A stretch of DNA of 11,543 nucleotides, taken from positions 1-11,543 of the forward strand of contig USJH01000018.1 of the NCBI GenBank assembly GCA_900554955.1. The letters are read 5' to 3'. The first letter of the stretch is position 1, and every line of letters starts with the position of its first letter. The position numbers and the translations under genes were made by a program. The DNA comes from an uncultured Clostridia bacterium. GTDB lineage: Bacteria > Bacillota > Clostridia > Christensenellales > UBA1242. The notes under the pieces were generated by a model. That model had not been told where the DNA came from. It saw only the letters and a program-made list of their open reading frames with translations, and made no database searches. This document shows positions 6,373-11,543 of the stretch, one piece after another.

Positions 6373-7095
6373 TTATTTTCCTTGCATTACTGCTTCATAC
6401 ATGCAAATTCCAGCAGACACACTTGCATTCATAGAGTTTACATTGCCAGTCATTGGAATTTTTATGATTTGATCTGAAAGTTTTCTTGCAAGATCTGAAA
6501 CCCCAAAGCCTTCAGAACCAACAACAATTGCAACATTTCCTTTAAGATTTGTTTTTCTGATATCTTCTCCGTCCATGTCTGCACTATAAACAAAAATATT
6601 TTCTTCTTTAAGACGTTTAATTGCATCATTAAGGTTGTTAACTTTTATAACTTTAACATAGTTTATAGCCCCGGCAGATGAACGAATTACTGTTTCATTC
6701 ACAAGTGCACTATGACGAGCCGGAATAATTACACCCGAGAACCCAAGACATTCTGCACTTCGAATAATGCTTCCAAGATTGTGTGGATCTTCAACACCAT
6801 CAAGCAAAATGAAAAGTTTTCGCTTGTCCGAATTTTCTAAATCTTTCAAAACTTCTTCAAGATCATAATATTTATAATCAGTTGTAAAAGCAATAATTCC
6901 TTGATGATGCCCAGTTTTGCTCATGCGGTCAAGAACTTGCTTTGGTGCAAATTCAACGCGAATCTTTTTATCTTTTGCATTTTTAATTTGTTCACGAATT
7001 TCTGCATCGTTGGTTTTGTCAACCACAACGATTTTTTCTATTGTTGTTCCAGATTTAATTGCTTCAAAAACTGGATTTTTTCCTTCTGCTAACAT
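6373..7095 (-). CDS. rlmB: 23S rRNA/tRNA 2'-O-methyltransferase, SpoU/TrmH family (RlmB-like)
   Basis: A SAM-dependent ribose methyltransferase of 240 residues with a SPOUT knotted fold. An N-terminal substrate-binding domain (about 1-85, starting MLAEGKNPVFEAI) is followed by the three SpoU motifs: LDGVEDPHNLGSIIRSA (98-114), VVGSEGFGVS (191-200) and NSMNASVSAGI (220-230). E. coli RlmB methylates G2251 of 23S rRNA; the Bacillus equivalent at this locus is YacO. Motif 3 has Ala-Ser where NVSVAAG is usual (NASVSAG), a mild substitution. The ATG directly abuts the mrnC stop, with a GGAG site inside the mrnC end, so the genes are coupled. The exact methylated nucleotide cannot be told from sequence. 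Confidence 0.92.
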   Translation of the reverse strand: MLAEGKNPVFEAIKSGTTIEKIVVVDKTNDAEIREQIKNAKDKKIRVEFAPKQVLDRMSKTGHHQGIIAFTTDYKYYDLEEVLKDLENSDKRKLFILLDGVEDPHNLGSIIRSAECLGFSGVIIPARHSALVNETVIRSSAGAINYVKVIKVNNLNDAIKRLKEENIFVYSADMDGEDIRKTNLKGNVAIVVGSEGFGVSDLARKLSDQIIKIPMTGNVNSMNASVSAGICMYEAVMQGK

Positions 7096-7497
7096 TTATT
7101 TCTCCATTATAGACATGTTTAAAATCTGATTTAATCTTTCGCTTTGACCAGTCAAATATAAAAAACCAATCAAAGCTTCAAAAGCTGTTGCATAGTTATA
7201 TTCTGAAACCGAATAGTTTTTTGCAGTTTGCCCTTTTGCAGTGTTTCTTGCACGCATTGCAATGTCATGCTCTTCTTCAGAAAGAAGTGGCTCGATTTCT
7301 TTGAAAACTTTGCATTGAAAGCCAGCATTTATAAATTCTTTCGTCATGCGAGTAAGTTGATTGACTTTATAATCTCCACTTTTTGCAAGATGCTCACGCA
7401 CAAACAAAGTATGAACACTGTCACCAACAAAAGCAAGTGCAAGCGGCTGCATTTCTCTGACTTTTTGTTTGTTTAAATCAAATTCCATATTTTCCAT
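7096..7497 (-). CDS. mrnC: Mini-ribonuclease III, 23S rRNA maturation
   Basis: Mini-RNase III is a dimeric double-strand-specific endonuclease that trims 23S rRNA precursors in Firmicutes. It has the RNase III catalytic domain but no dsRNA-binding domain. The 133 residues show LALAFVGDSVHTLFVREHL (catalytic Asp26) and, near the C-terminus, NYATAFEALIGFLYL with the second catalytic acid. MRARNTAKGQTAKN is also typical. The frame is open upstream to 7566, but the extra 23 residues are hydrophobic and unlike the family. I choose the ATG at 7497 because an extended -10 element (TGGTATAAT, 7512-7504) places transcription start on that very A. No Shine-Dalgarno sequence precedes it. The ATG at 7488 is an alternative. 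It heads the long operon through recR. Confidence 0.92.
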   Translation of the reverse strand: MENMEFDLNKQKVREMQPLALAFVGDSVHTLFVREHLAKSGDYKVNQLTRMTKEFINAGFQCKVFKEIEPLLSEEEHDIAMRARNTAKGQTAKNYSVSEYNYATAFEALIGFLYLTGQSERLNQILNMSIMEK

Positions 7498-7503
7498 GAA
7501 TAA

Positions 7504-7532
7504 ATTATACCATTTTATTTGCCTTGAAGCAA
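7504..7532 (-). promoter_or_regulatory. Extended -10 promoter of the mrnC-rlmB-sigH-dnaX-ybaB-recR operon
   Basis: TGGTATAAT (7512-7504) is a perfect extended -10 element on the minus strand. A weak -35 (TTGCTT, 7532-7527) lies 17 bases upstream. Placing -7 at 7504 puts +1 at 7497, the A of the mrnC ATG, so the mRNA is predicted to be leaderless. It lies immediately after the terminator of the upstream island. Confidence 0.75.
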
Positions 7533-7550
7533 CAAATAAATAAATTTCTA

Positions 7551-7586
7551 AAAAGAAAAAGTCCAAGCGGCATTTCGCCTGAACTT
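7551..7586 (-). terminator. Rho-independent terminator of the toxin-immunity island
   Basis: An 11-pair stem (7586-7576 with 7569-7559, two G-U pairs) with a 6-base loop is followed by TTTCTTTT on the minus strand. It is GC-rich in its upper half and lies 31 bases beyond the stop of the last island gene. It insulates the mrnC promoter from upstream transcription. Confidence 0.82.
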
Positions 7587-7617
7587 TAAACTGTTTTTTT
7601 TGAACGCTGTTAAAAAA

Positions 7618-8067
7618 TTATTGCAACCAATACCTATCAGTTGTTTGATCCCAAACATCTTTTAAATTTGCTCCATCAACTTTTGCATTGTTTTTAAAAT
7701 CATCATCACTTTTAAAGAAATCTTTTTCTTTAGTTTTTGAATTGAAAAGTCTAATCATTTTTCTTTTATTATCATCATAAACAATTTCCACGGCATAATA
7801 AACACCTTTATACTCAAACTGCATTTCACCGTAACTATGTAGAGCTTCTATAAAATCATCAAAATCAGGTTCAAGTGGTTTTCCTTCCTTATAAAGCTGC
7901 CTGGCTTTGTTCAGTGATATCAAATTTGGTGTTGCAACAATGTCTGGATTCTCTTCATTCAAAAAGCAATTCCACCACCCGCAAAAAGAACACTTGCCTT
8001 GTTTGTAAGTGTCAACATCAATAATCTGAGAACAAACTTCACAATTTTTCTTATATGTTTTCCCCAT
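7618..8067 (-). CDS. Zinc-ribbon CPCC-like protein, candidate immunity protein 2
   Basis: A protein of 149 residues from the ATG at 8067, chosen because GGAG precedes it at good spacing; an in-frame ATG at 8079 has no such site. The N-terminus has two Cys pairs (CEVC and CSFCGWWN), which suggest a zinc ribbon. The block NLISLNKARQLYKEG then follows, like the 'N-x-V-S-L-x-x-A-K-x-x-Y' segment of CPCC-type proteins often found as immunity partners of polymorphic toxins. The C-terminal half is acidic (PDFDDF, DDDF) and ends LKDVWDQTTDRYWL. It is clearly paralogous to the gene at 8164-8601, sharing the Cys pairs, the LYKEGK-PD-DDF block and the NAK...KD-WD end. It is the last gene before the terminator. 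The immunity role is inferred from position and family resemblance. Confidence 0.6.
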   Translation of the reverse strand: MGKTYKKNCEVCSQIIDVDTYKQGKCSFCGWWNCFLNEENPDIVATPNLISLNKARQLYKEGKPLEPDFDDFIEALHSYGEMQFEYKGVYYAVEIVYDDNKRKMIRLFNSKTKEKDFFKSDDDFKNNAKVDGANLKDVWDQTTDRYWLQ

Positions 8068-8163
8068 TCTTCTCTCCATTTTTTATTCATACAAAAATTC
8101 AAGGTCATTTCTGTTTTATTTTAAATTGTTTTTTTATAACGCCATAAGCAAACGTTTTTCGTT

Positions 8164-8601
8164 TTACAGATAGTCAGGGTTTTCAACCTTGTCCCAAATG
8201 TCTTTCACATATTCATTTCCAATTTTTGCATTGTCAATAAAGTCTTGTTTATCATTAAAATAATAAACATTTTCAGGACTCCAACCAAACTCAATTTTCG
8301 TTTCAGTTTCACCAACCAAAAACAAACAACAATCAAGATCTTTATATCTGAATCCTGCTTCACTATAAAAATATAACATTTCAAGAAAATCGTCCAAATC
8401 AGGCTCTATTGATTTTCCTTCCTTATATAATTGTTTTGCCTTGATTAATGACACTTTATTTGGAAAAATCACTTCCGTTTCGTTTATTTCTCCAAGACTA
8501 TTGTTATACCAATTGCAATGCGGACATTCATTATTTTCTTTTTCTCCGTCTGACAAAATTTCACCACAGACATCACATCTTTTTATATTTCTATTATTCA
8601 T
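8164..8601 (-). CDS. Zinc-ribbon CPCC-like protein, candidate immunity protein 1
   Basis: A 145-residue protein. The ATG at 8601 is chosen because AAGGAG lies just upstream; the open frame extends to 8625 but would overlap the preceding gene. Cys pairs CDVC and CPHCNWYN form a probable zinc ribbon, followed by NKVSLIKAKQLYKEGK and the acidic DLDDFLEML. The C-terminus NAKIGNEYVKDIWDK parallels that of the downstream paralogue. It starts 17 bases after the toxin-like gene, the usual toxin-then-immunity order. Small acidic proteins directly after a toxin C-terminal domain are commonly immunity proteins; this is context-based inference with no experimental link. No signal peptide is visible, so it is cytoplasmic. 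Confidence 0.6.
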   Translation of the reverse strand: MNNRNIKRCDVCGEILSDGEKENNECPHCNWYNNSLGEINETEVIFPNKVSLIKAKQLYKEGKSIEPDLDDFLEMLYFYSEAGFRYKDLDCCLFLVGETETKIEFGWSPENVYYFNDKQDFIDNAKIGNEYVKDIWDKVENPDYL

Positions 8602-8618
8602 AATTACTCCTTTTCTTT

Positions 8619-8906
8619 CTAACAATAATTATCATTTTTCGGAACTGATTTTTCCCGTGGCTTTAACTTCGTCCAATCCCAAGGATGATCGTGTGGAAAT
8701 GTATGTGTATTGTTCGAATTACCATGTTCCAAATCCCTATCCCAAATAGCCTTCCCTTCAGCATCATACCACCGCTGTTGTATTAACTTTCCAGTCAATT
8801 CATCATAATAGTTAGTCCTTGAATTAGGTGGACAGCCTTTAATTTCTTTAATATTCTTTCCATAAGGTCCGTAAACTTTTTTTACACCACCACTAGGTTT
8901 ACACAT
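8619..8906 (-). CDS. Candidate polymorphic-toxin C-terminal domain (orphan)
   Basis: A 95-residue ORF beginning MCKPSGGVKKVYGPYGKN. Its core, residues about 33-80, has the layout YYDxxTGKLxQQRWYDAxGKAxxDRD, then HG, then H-F-P-H-x-H-x-WDW. This matches my memory of tail domains at the very end of RHS and other polymorphic toxins, where the DRD, His and HDH residues are conserved. It is followed closely by two CPCC-like genes, as expected for toxin then immunity. There is no secretion or repeat region upstream, so it is either an orphan toxin cassette or the tail of a broken gene. An SD-like AGGGGGTGAT lies 8925-8916, but 13 bases separate its core from the ATG, somewhat long. The frame is open further upstream to 8936. 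Confidence 0.6.
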   Translation of the reverse strand: MCKPSGGVKKVYGPYGKNIKEIKGCPPNSRTNYYDELTGKLIQQRWYDAEGKAIWDRDLEHGNSNNTHTFPHDHPWDWTKLKPREKSVPKNDNYC

Positions 8907-8911
8907 TCCAA

Positions 8912-9163
8912 TTATATCACCCCCTGTGGTGAAAGTTCAAATATTTTAGAAACAATATATCCATTATTACCCGACAACACAAAATAAAGTTTTTGTCCAC
9001 TCAAACCTTCAATTTTCAGAGTTGTATTAAATTCTCCAATAACATTATATTTTGTTTTAATTTTAACTTCATCTAAAAACCAAGTTATGTTATTTGCAAA
9101 CAATGACACATCAACAACATAGCACCCTGCCGTTGCATAATTCTTTGAAAGAAAAAATATAAT
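8912..9163 (-). pseudogene. Truncated upstream gene fragment before the toxin domain
   Basis: An open frame of about 83 codons from after a TAA at 9166-9164 to the stop at 8914-8912. It has no ATG; a GTG at 9109 is the only candidate start, giving 65 residues, and no ribosome binding site precedes it. The sequence is beta-rich (TTLKIEGLSGQKLYFVLSGNNGYIVSKIFELSP), like the C-terminal part of a larger extracellular or repeat protein. Its 5' side is cut off where the divergent cwlD-like promoter begins. Adding one G to the G5 run at 8924-8920 would fuse it in frame to the toxin domain. I read it as a remnant of the toxin's main body, but a small unknown gene translationally coupled to the next is possible. 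I do not recognise the family. Confidence 0.4.
9133..9163 (+). promoter_or_regulatory. Candidate leaderless promoter of the cwlD-like gene
   Basis: A perfect TATAAT (9158-9163) ends five bases before the ATG at 9169, and no Shine-Dalgarno sequence is present. The best -35 (TTGCAT, 9133-9138) is weak and has a long 19-base spacer. The predicted start is at or within one base of the ATG. Confidence 0.55.
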
Positions 9164-9168
9164 TTATC

Positions 9169-9885
9169 ATGAAATCTCGAAAATTTATTTTTACACTTTT
9201 ATCAAAAGGTCAAATTCTTTTTTTAAGTTTAATCTGCATTTTGGTTTTCTCTTCAGCAATCACTCTTGACGCAGTTTCTGCAAGCACACTAAATTCTCAC
9301 GAACGTCCACTTTTCACGGTTGTCATCGACCCAGGACATGGCGGACTTGACCCTGGAAGCATTGGATATAAAACAAAAACAAAAGAAAGCGAAATCAATC
9401 TTGCAGTTTCACTTTATCTTTATAAACTTCTTGAAGACTTTAACATTAACGTTATCATGACTCGAAACACAAGTGATGGACTTTATGGAATTTCAACAAA
9501 AAACTATAAAAAACGTGACATGCAAAAGCGAAAAGACATCATCAATGCAATCAACCCAGACATTGTTGTTTCAGTCCACATGAACAGCTATGTTCGCCAC
9601 AACCTTCGTGGTGCACAAGTTTTTTATGACAAACACAGCAAAGAAGGTGAGCAACTTGCACTTTGCATTCAGGACCAGTTTTCAGTCCGCCTTCCAGCAA
9701 GTGATAAAGGAATTTCGATTGGCGACTATTATATGTTGAAATGCACTGCGCAAGCTTCTGTAATTGCCGAATGTGGATTTTTATCTAACGAAGAAGATGA
9801 AAAATTGCTTATTTCAAAAGAATATCAACAAAAACTTGCCGATTGCATTTTTAAAGGAATTGTTTCATATCTAAACCAAGAATAA
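9169..9885 (+). CDS. CwlD-like N-acetylmuramoyl-L-alanine amidase (Amidase_3)
   Basis: A zinc amidase of 238 residues, the length of B. subtilis CwlD (237). Residues about 12-38 form a signal anchor (hydrophobic LFLSLICILVFSSAI), so the enzyme acts outside the cytoplasmic membrane. The Amidase_3 motifs are in order: VIDPGHGGLDPGSIG (zinc His), a KESEINLAV segment (zinc Glu), VVSVHMNS (zinc His) and AECGFLSNEEDEKLL (catalytic Glu). CwlD removes peptides from MurNAc to allow muramic-lactam formation in spore cortex; with sigH nearby, this hints at a spore-forming lineage. A vegetative amidase is the alternative. It diverges from the toxin island and is followed by an AT-rich region without a convincing terminator. 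Confidence 0.88.
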   Translation: MKSRKFIFTLLSKGQILFLSLICILVFSSAITLDAVSASTLNSHERPLFTVVIDPGHGGLDPGSIGYKTKTKESEINLAVSLYLYKLLEDFNINVIMTRNTSDGLYGISTKNYKKRDMQKRKDIINAINPDIVVSVHMNSYVRHNLRGAQVFYDKHSKEGEQLALCIQDQFSVRLPASDKGISIGDYYMLKCTAQASVIAECGFLSNEEDEKLLISKEYQQKLADCIFKGIVSYLNQE

Positions 9886-9947
9886 AAAAATTAAAATTAA
9901 AATTGATTGTTTATCAAATTAAAAAACGAACACTAAACGCACCCTAA

Positions 9948-9967
9948 TTTTGATAAAATTATCAAAA
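9948..9967. promoter_or_regulatory. Perfect palindrome upstream of the Rrf2 promoter (candidate operator)
   Basis: TTTTGATAA, AA, TTATCAAAA: nine-base arms with a two-base centre. It ends just before the -35 region of the Rrf2 gene. The half-site TTATCAAA or its complement also occurs at 9911-9918 and, minus its last base, at 9971-9977 overlapping the -35, so there are four half-sites in under 70 bases. This is a plausible operator array for autoregulation, but AT-richness raises the chance rate. Confidence 0.5.
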
Positions 9968-9971
9968 ATAT

Positions 9972-9999
9972 TTGATATGAAAAAAAACCGTGCTATAAT
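9972..9999 (+). promoter_or_regulatory. Promoter of the Rrf2 gene, extended -10, leaderless
   Basis: TTGATA (9972-9977; 5/6), a 16-base spacer, and an extended -10 TGCTATAAT (9991-9999). The last base of the -10 at 9999 places +1 at 10006, the A of the ATG. No Shine-Dalgarno sequence is present. Confidence 0.75.
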
Positions 10000-10005
10000 A
10001 TTTAT

Positions 10006-10431
10006 ATGGAACTTACAACAAAAGGAAGATATGCCGTTAGAATCATGGTTGAAATTGCCAAACATGGGGGCAATGTTGTTTCCGTGCAAGAAATTGCAGA
10101 AAATCAAGACATATCTGTTAAATATCTTGAAAAAATCATTAATATTTTAACAAAAAAATCGCTTCTTGAAAGTCAAAGGGGAAAAGACGGTGGCTATCAC
10201 CTTACTAAAGATCCAAAAGACTATACCATTCAAGAAATTTTAAAAGCAACTGGCGACCAAGCAGAAATTGTTGCCTGCCTTCACGGAAAAGATTGTCCAC
10301 GTTCTTGCAATTGCGACACTCAAGAACTTTGGGGAAACCTTGATAGCCTTATAAACCAATATCTTGAAAGCGTTACACTTGAAAACCTTTTAGATAAAAA
10401 CTTTAAAAAACCAATTTTGAAATTAAAATAA
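10006..10431 (+). CDS. Rrf2-family regulator, IscR-like (Fe-S sensing)
   Basis: A 141-residue Rrf2 protein. The start MELTTKGRYAVRIMVEIAKHG and the winged helix-turn-helix (IAENQDISVKYLEKIINIL, then RGKDGGYHL in the wing) are characteristic. Cys91, Cys97 and Cys103 reproduce the C-x5-C-x5-C spacing of IscR cluster ligands (Cys92/98/104 in E. coli); an additional Cys101 makes it CPRSCNC. B. subtilis CymR lacks these cysteines, so this is IscR-like rather than CymR-like. Directly downstream lies a NifS/IscS gene with its own promoter, so the regulator probably senses Fe-S status and controls cluster assembly. Its own leaderless promoter and palindromic repeats suggest autoregulation. A terminator follows immediately. 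Confidence 0.9.
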   Translation: MELTTKGRYAVRIMVEIAKHGGNVVSVQEIAENQDISVKYLEKIINILTKKSLLESQRGKDGGYHLTKDPKDYTIQEILKATGDQAEIVACLHGKDCPRSCNCDTQELWGNLDSLINQYLESVTLENLLDKNFKKPILKLK

Positions 10432-10461
10432 AGTCACAAATTTTGTGACTTTATTTTTTTT
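10427..10461 (+). terminator. Rho-independent terminator after the Rrf2 gene
   Basis: A 12-pair stem (10427-10438 with 10444-10455) with an AATTT loop overlaps the stop codon and runs into a T-tract (10454-10461). It separates the regulator from the nifS-like gene, which has its own promoter. Confidence 0.85.
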
Positions 10462-10469
10462 AAAACATG

Positions 10470-10498
10470 TTGACAAACAATCAGAGCACATTTATAAT
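10470..10498 (+). promoter_or_regulatory. Full-consensus promoter of the nifS/iscS gene
   Basis: TTGACA (10470-10475), a 17-base spacer, TATAAT (10493-10498): 12/12 to consensus. Such a promoter would be very strong unless repressed, which fits the inverted repeats placed right after it. Confidence 0.9.
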
Positions 10499-10505
10499 AA
10501 TATCA

Positions 10506-10540
10506 TACCAATGCGGTAGGAATTGTTAAATATTTTCCTA
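10506..10540. promoter_or_regulatory. Candidate regulator-binding inverted repeats in the nifS leader
   Basis: Two overlapping dyads sit at and just after the predicted start: TACC-N5-GGTA (10506-10518) and TAGGAA-N12-TTCCTA (10517-10540). Their position would let a repressor block initiation or elongation. The IscR-like gene next door is the obvious candidate. I cannot match them to a published motif with certainty. Confidence 0.45.
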
Positions 10541-10561
10541 TCATATATTAAGGAGCTAAAA

Positions 10562-11543
10562 ATGATATATCTTGACCATGCTGGAACAACCCGCATAAGC
10601 GAGCATGTTCTTGAAACAATGATGCCATATTTAACTGAAGAATATGGAAATGCATCAAGCCTTCACACTCTTGGGCAAAAGGCAAAAGAAGCACTTGAAG
10701 ATGCAAGAGCAAAAGTTGCAAAATGCATCAATGCCCTTCCCCGTGAAATTTATTTCACATCTGGCGGAAGTGAAAGTGACAACCAAGCAATTTTATCCGC
10801 AGCCATTCTTGGCGCAAGAAAAAATAAAAAACATATCATCTCAACAAAATTTGAACATCATGCAGTTCTTCACACCCTTGCAAAACTTGAAAAACAAGGA
10901 TATGAAGTGACCTATCTTGACGTTTATGAAAACGGAATAATTCACCTTTCAGATCTTGAAAATGCAATCCGTGAAGACACATGTCTTGTAACAATAATGT
11001 TTGCCAACAACGAAATTGGAACAATTCAACCAATCAAAGAAATTGGTGAAATCTGCCACAAGCATGGAGTTATTTTTCACACCGATGCAGTCCAAGCTGT
11101 CGGACACATTCCAGTTGATGTTAAAGAAATGAACATTGACATGCTTTCAATTTCCGGACACAAATTTCATGGTCCGAAAGGTGTTGGTGCACTTTATGCA
11201 AAAAGCACAATCCTTCTTTCAAGTTTGATTGAAGGTGGTGCTCAAGAAAAAGGAAAACGTGCTGGAACTGAAAATGTTGCAGGAATTGTTGGAATGGCAA
11301 CTGCACTTTGCGATGCTGTTTCAGAAATGCAAGAAGTTGCAAAAAAAGAAACAATGCTTCGAGACAAACTTATTTTGGAACTATCAAAAATTCCACACAG
11401 TGCACTTAATGGCGATGCAAAAATGCGTGTGCCAAACAATTTCAACATGTGCTTTGAAGGAATTGAAGGTGAAAGTTTGCTTCTTCTTCTCGATGATGCC
11501 GGAATTTGTGCATCTTCTGGAAGTGCATGCACTTCTGGTTCGC
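10562..11543 (+). CDS. Cysteine desulfurase, NifS/IscS type, 3' end cut by window
   Basis: A PLP-dependent aminotransferase-class V enzyme that moves sulfur from cysteine to a protein persulfide for Fe-S cluster and thio-cofactor assembly. The 327 codons present (family about 385-400) show MIYLDHAGTT at the start and EHHAVLHT (98-105), with His100 as the conserved PLP-stacking His. HTDAVQAVG (173-181) follows, then SISGHKFHGPKG (197-207) with Lys201 as the PLP lysine, RAGTEN (233-238), and the active-site loop SSGSACTSG with Cys323. The SSGSACTS loop marks group I (NifS/IscS) as against SufS. AGGAG lies six bases before the ATG. A NifU/IscU scaffold gene would be expected next. Confidence 0.95.
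   Translation, partial: MIYLDHAGTTRISEHVLETMMPYLTEEYGNASSLHTLGQKAKEALEDARAKVAKCINALPREIYFTSGGSESDNQAILSAAILGARKNKKHIISTKFEHHAVLHTLAKLEKQGYEVTYLDVYENGIIHLSDLENAIREDTCLVTIMFANNEIGTIQPIKEIGEICHKHGVIFHTDAVQAVGHIPVDVKEMNIDMLSISGHKFHGPKGVGALYAKSTILLSSLIEGGAQEKGKRAGTENVAGIVGMATALCDAVSEMQEVAKKETMLRDKLILELSKIPHSALNGDAKMRVPNNFNMCFEGIEGESLLLLLDDAGICASSGSACTSGS

Noticed and set aside
7498..7566. A longer mrnC start adding 23 hydrophobic residues at the N-terminus.
   Set aside because: The extension is unlike the family, has no ribosome binding site, and lies over the -10 and -35 elements.
8626..8749. Plus-strand ORF segment opposite the toxin domain and first immunity-like gene.
   Set aside because: Shadow of the minus-strand genes; no start signals or recognisable protein features.
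9903..9917. TTGAT-N5-ATCAA hairpin as a terminator for the cwlD-like gene.
   Set aside because: Only five AT-rich pairs and followed by ATTAAAAAA rather than T; more likely part of the half-site array upstream of the Rrf2 gene.
1..11543. CRISPR arrays, tRNA or rRNA genes, insertion sequences.
   Set aside because: I found no spaced direct repeats, no cloverleaf-like segments and no transposase ORFs by reading; a tRNA or covariance-model scan was not possible.

Overview
The window is AT-rich bacterial chromosome, most likely from an uncultured anaerobic member of the Bacillota (Clostridia-like). The evidence is the mrnC-rlmB-sigH gene order, a SigH-type sigma factor, a CwlD-type spore-cortex amidase, the dnaX-ybaB-recR cluster, an IscR/NifS pair, AAGGAG-type ribosome binding sites and strong TTGACA/TATAAT promoters. 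The exact lineage cannot be read from the sequence.

Layout. (1) 1-2344, minus strand: a transcription unit that starts at a consensus promoter (2316-2344) and runs through a 28-residue leader ORF with seven consecutive Asn codons, a Rho-independent terminator, a second 17-residue ORF with a GC-rich hairpin, then aspS and gatC (cut by the window edge). AspRS carries the His31 'RDHGG' signature linked to non-discriminating enzymes, and GatC is an amidotransferase subunit, so this operon probably makes Asn-tRNA(Asn) by the indirect pathway. The leader ORF, its stop codon, the terminator and the alternative pairings have the form of a classic ribosome-mediated transcription attenuator that would read Asn-tRNA(Asn), the final product of the operon. 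This is the most exciting feature of the window. (2) 2450-3157, minus: a stand-alone S51 (peptidase E-like) hydrolase. (3) 3226-7532, minus: one long housekeeping operon, mrnC-rlmB-sigH-dnaX-ybaB-recR, with very tight spacing, a terminator after recR and a possible internal promoter before ybaB. It joins two gene groups that are separate in Bacillus subtilis. (4) 7559-9163, minus: a small accessory island with a truncated upstream fragment, a candidate polymorphic-toxin C-terminal domain, and two paralogous zinc-ribbon proteins that look like immunity proteins. It ends in a strong terminator. (5) 9133-11543, plus: cwlD-like amidase, an IscR-like Rrf2 regulator, and a NifS/IscS cysteine desulfurase that runs off the end.

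Two signalling themes recur. Three genes (mrnC, the cwlD-like gene, the Rrf2 gene) have TATAAT ending 5-6 bases before the ATG and no Shine-Dalgarno sequence, so they are probably transcribed as leaderless mRNAs. The Rrf2 and NifS promoters both carry inverted repeats suited to regulator binding.
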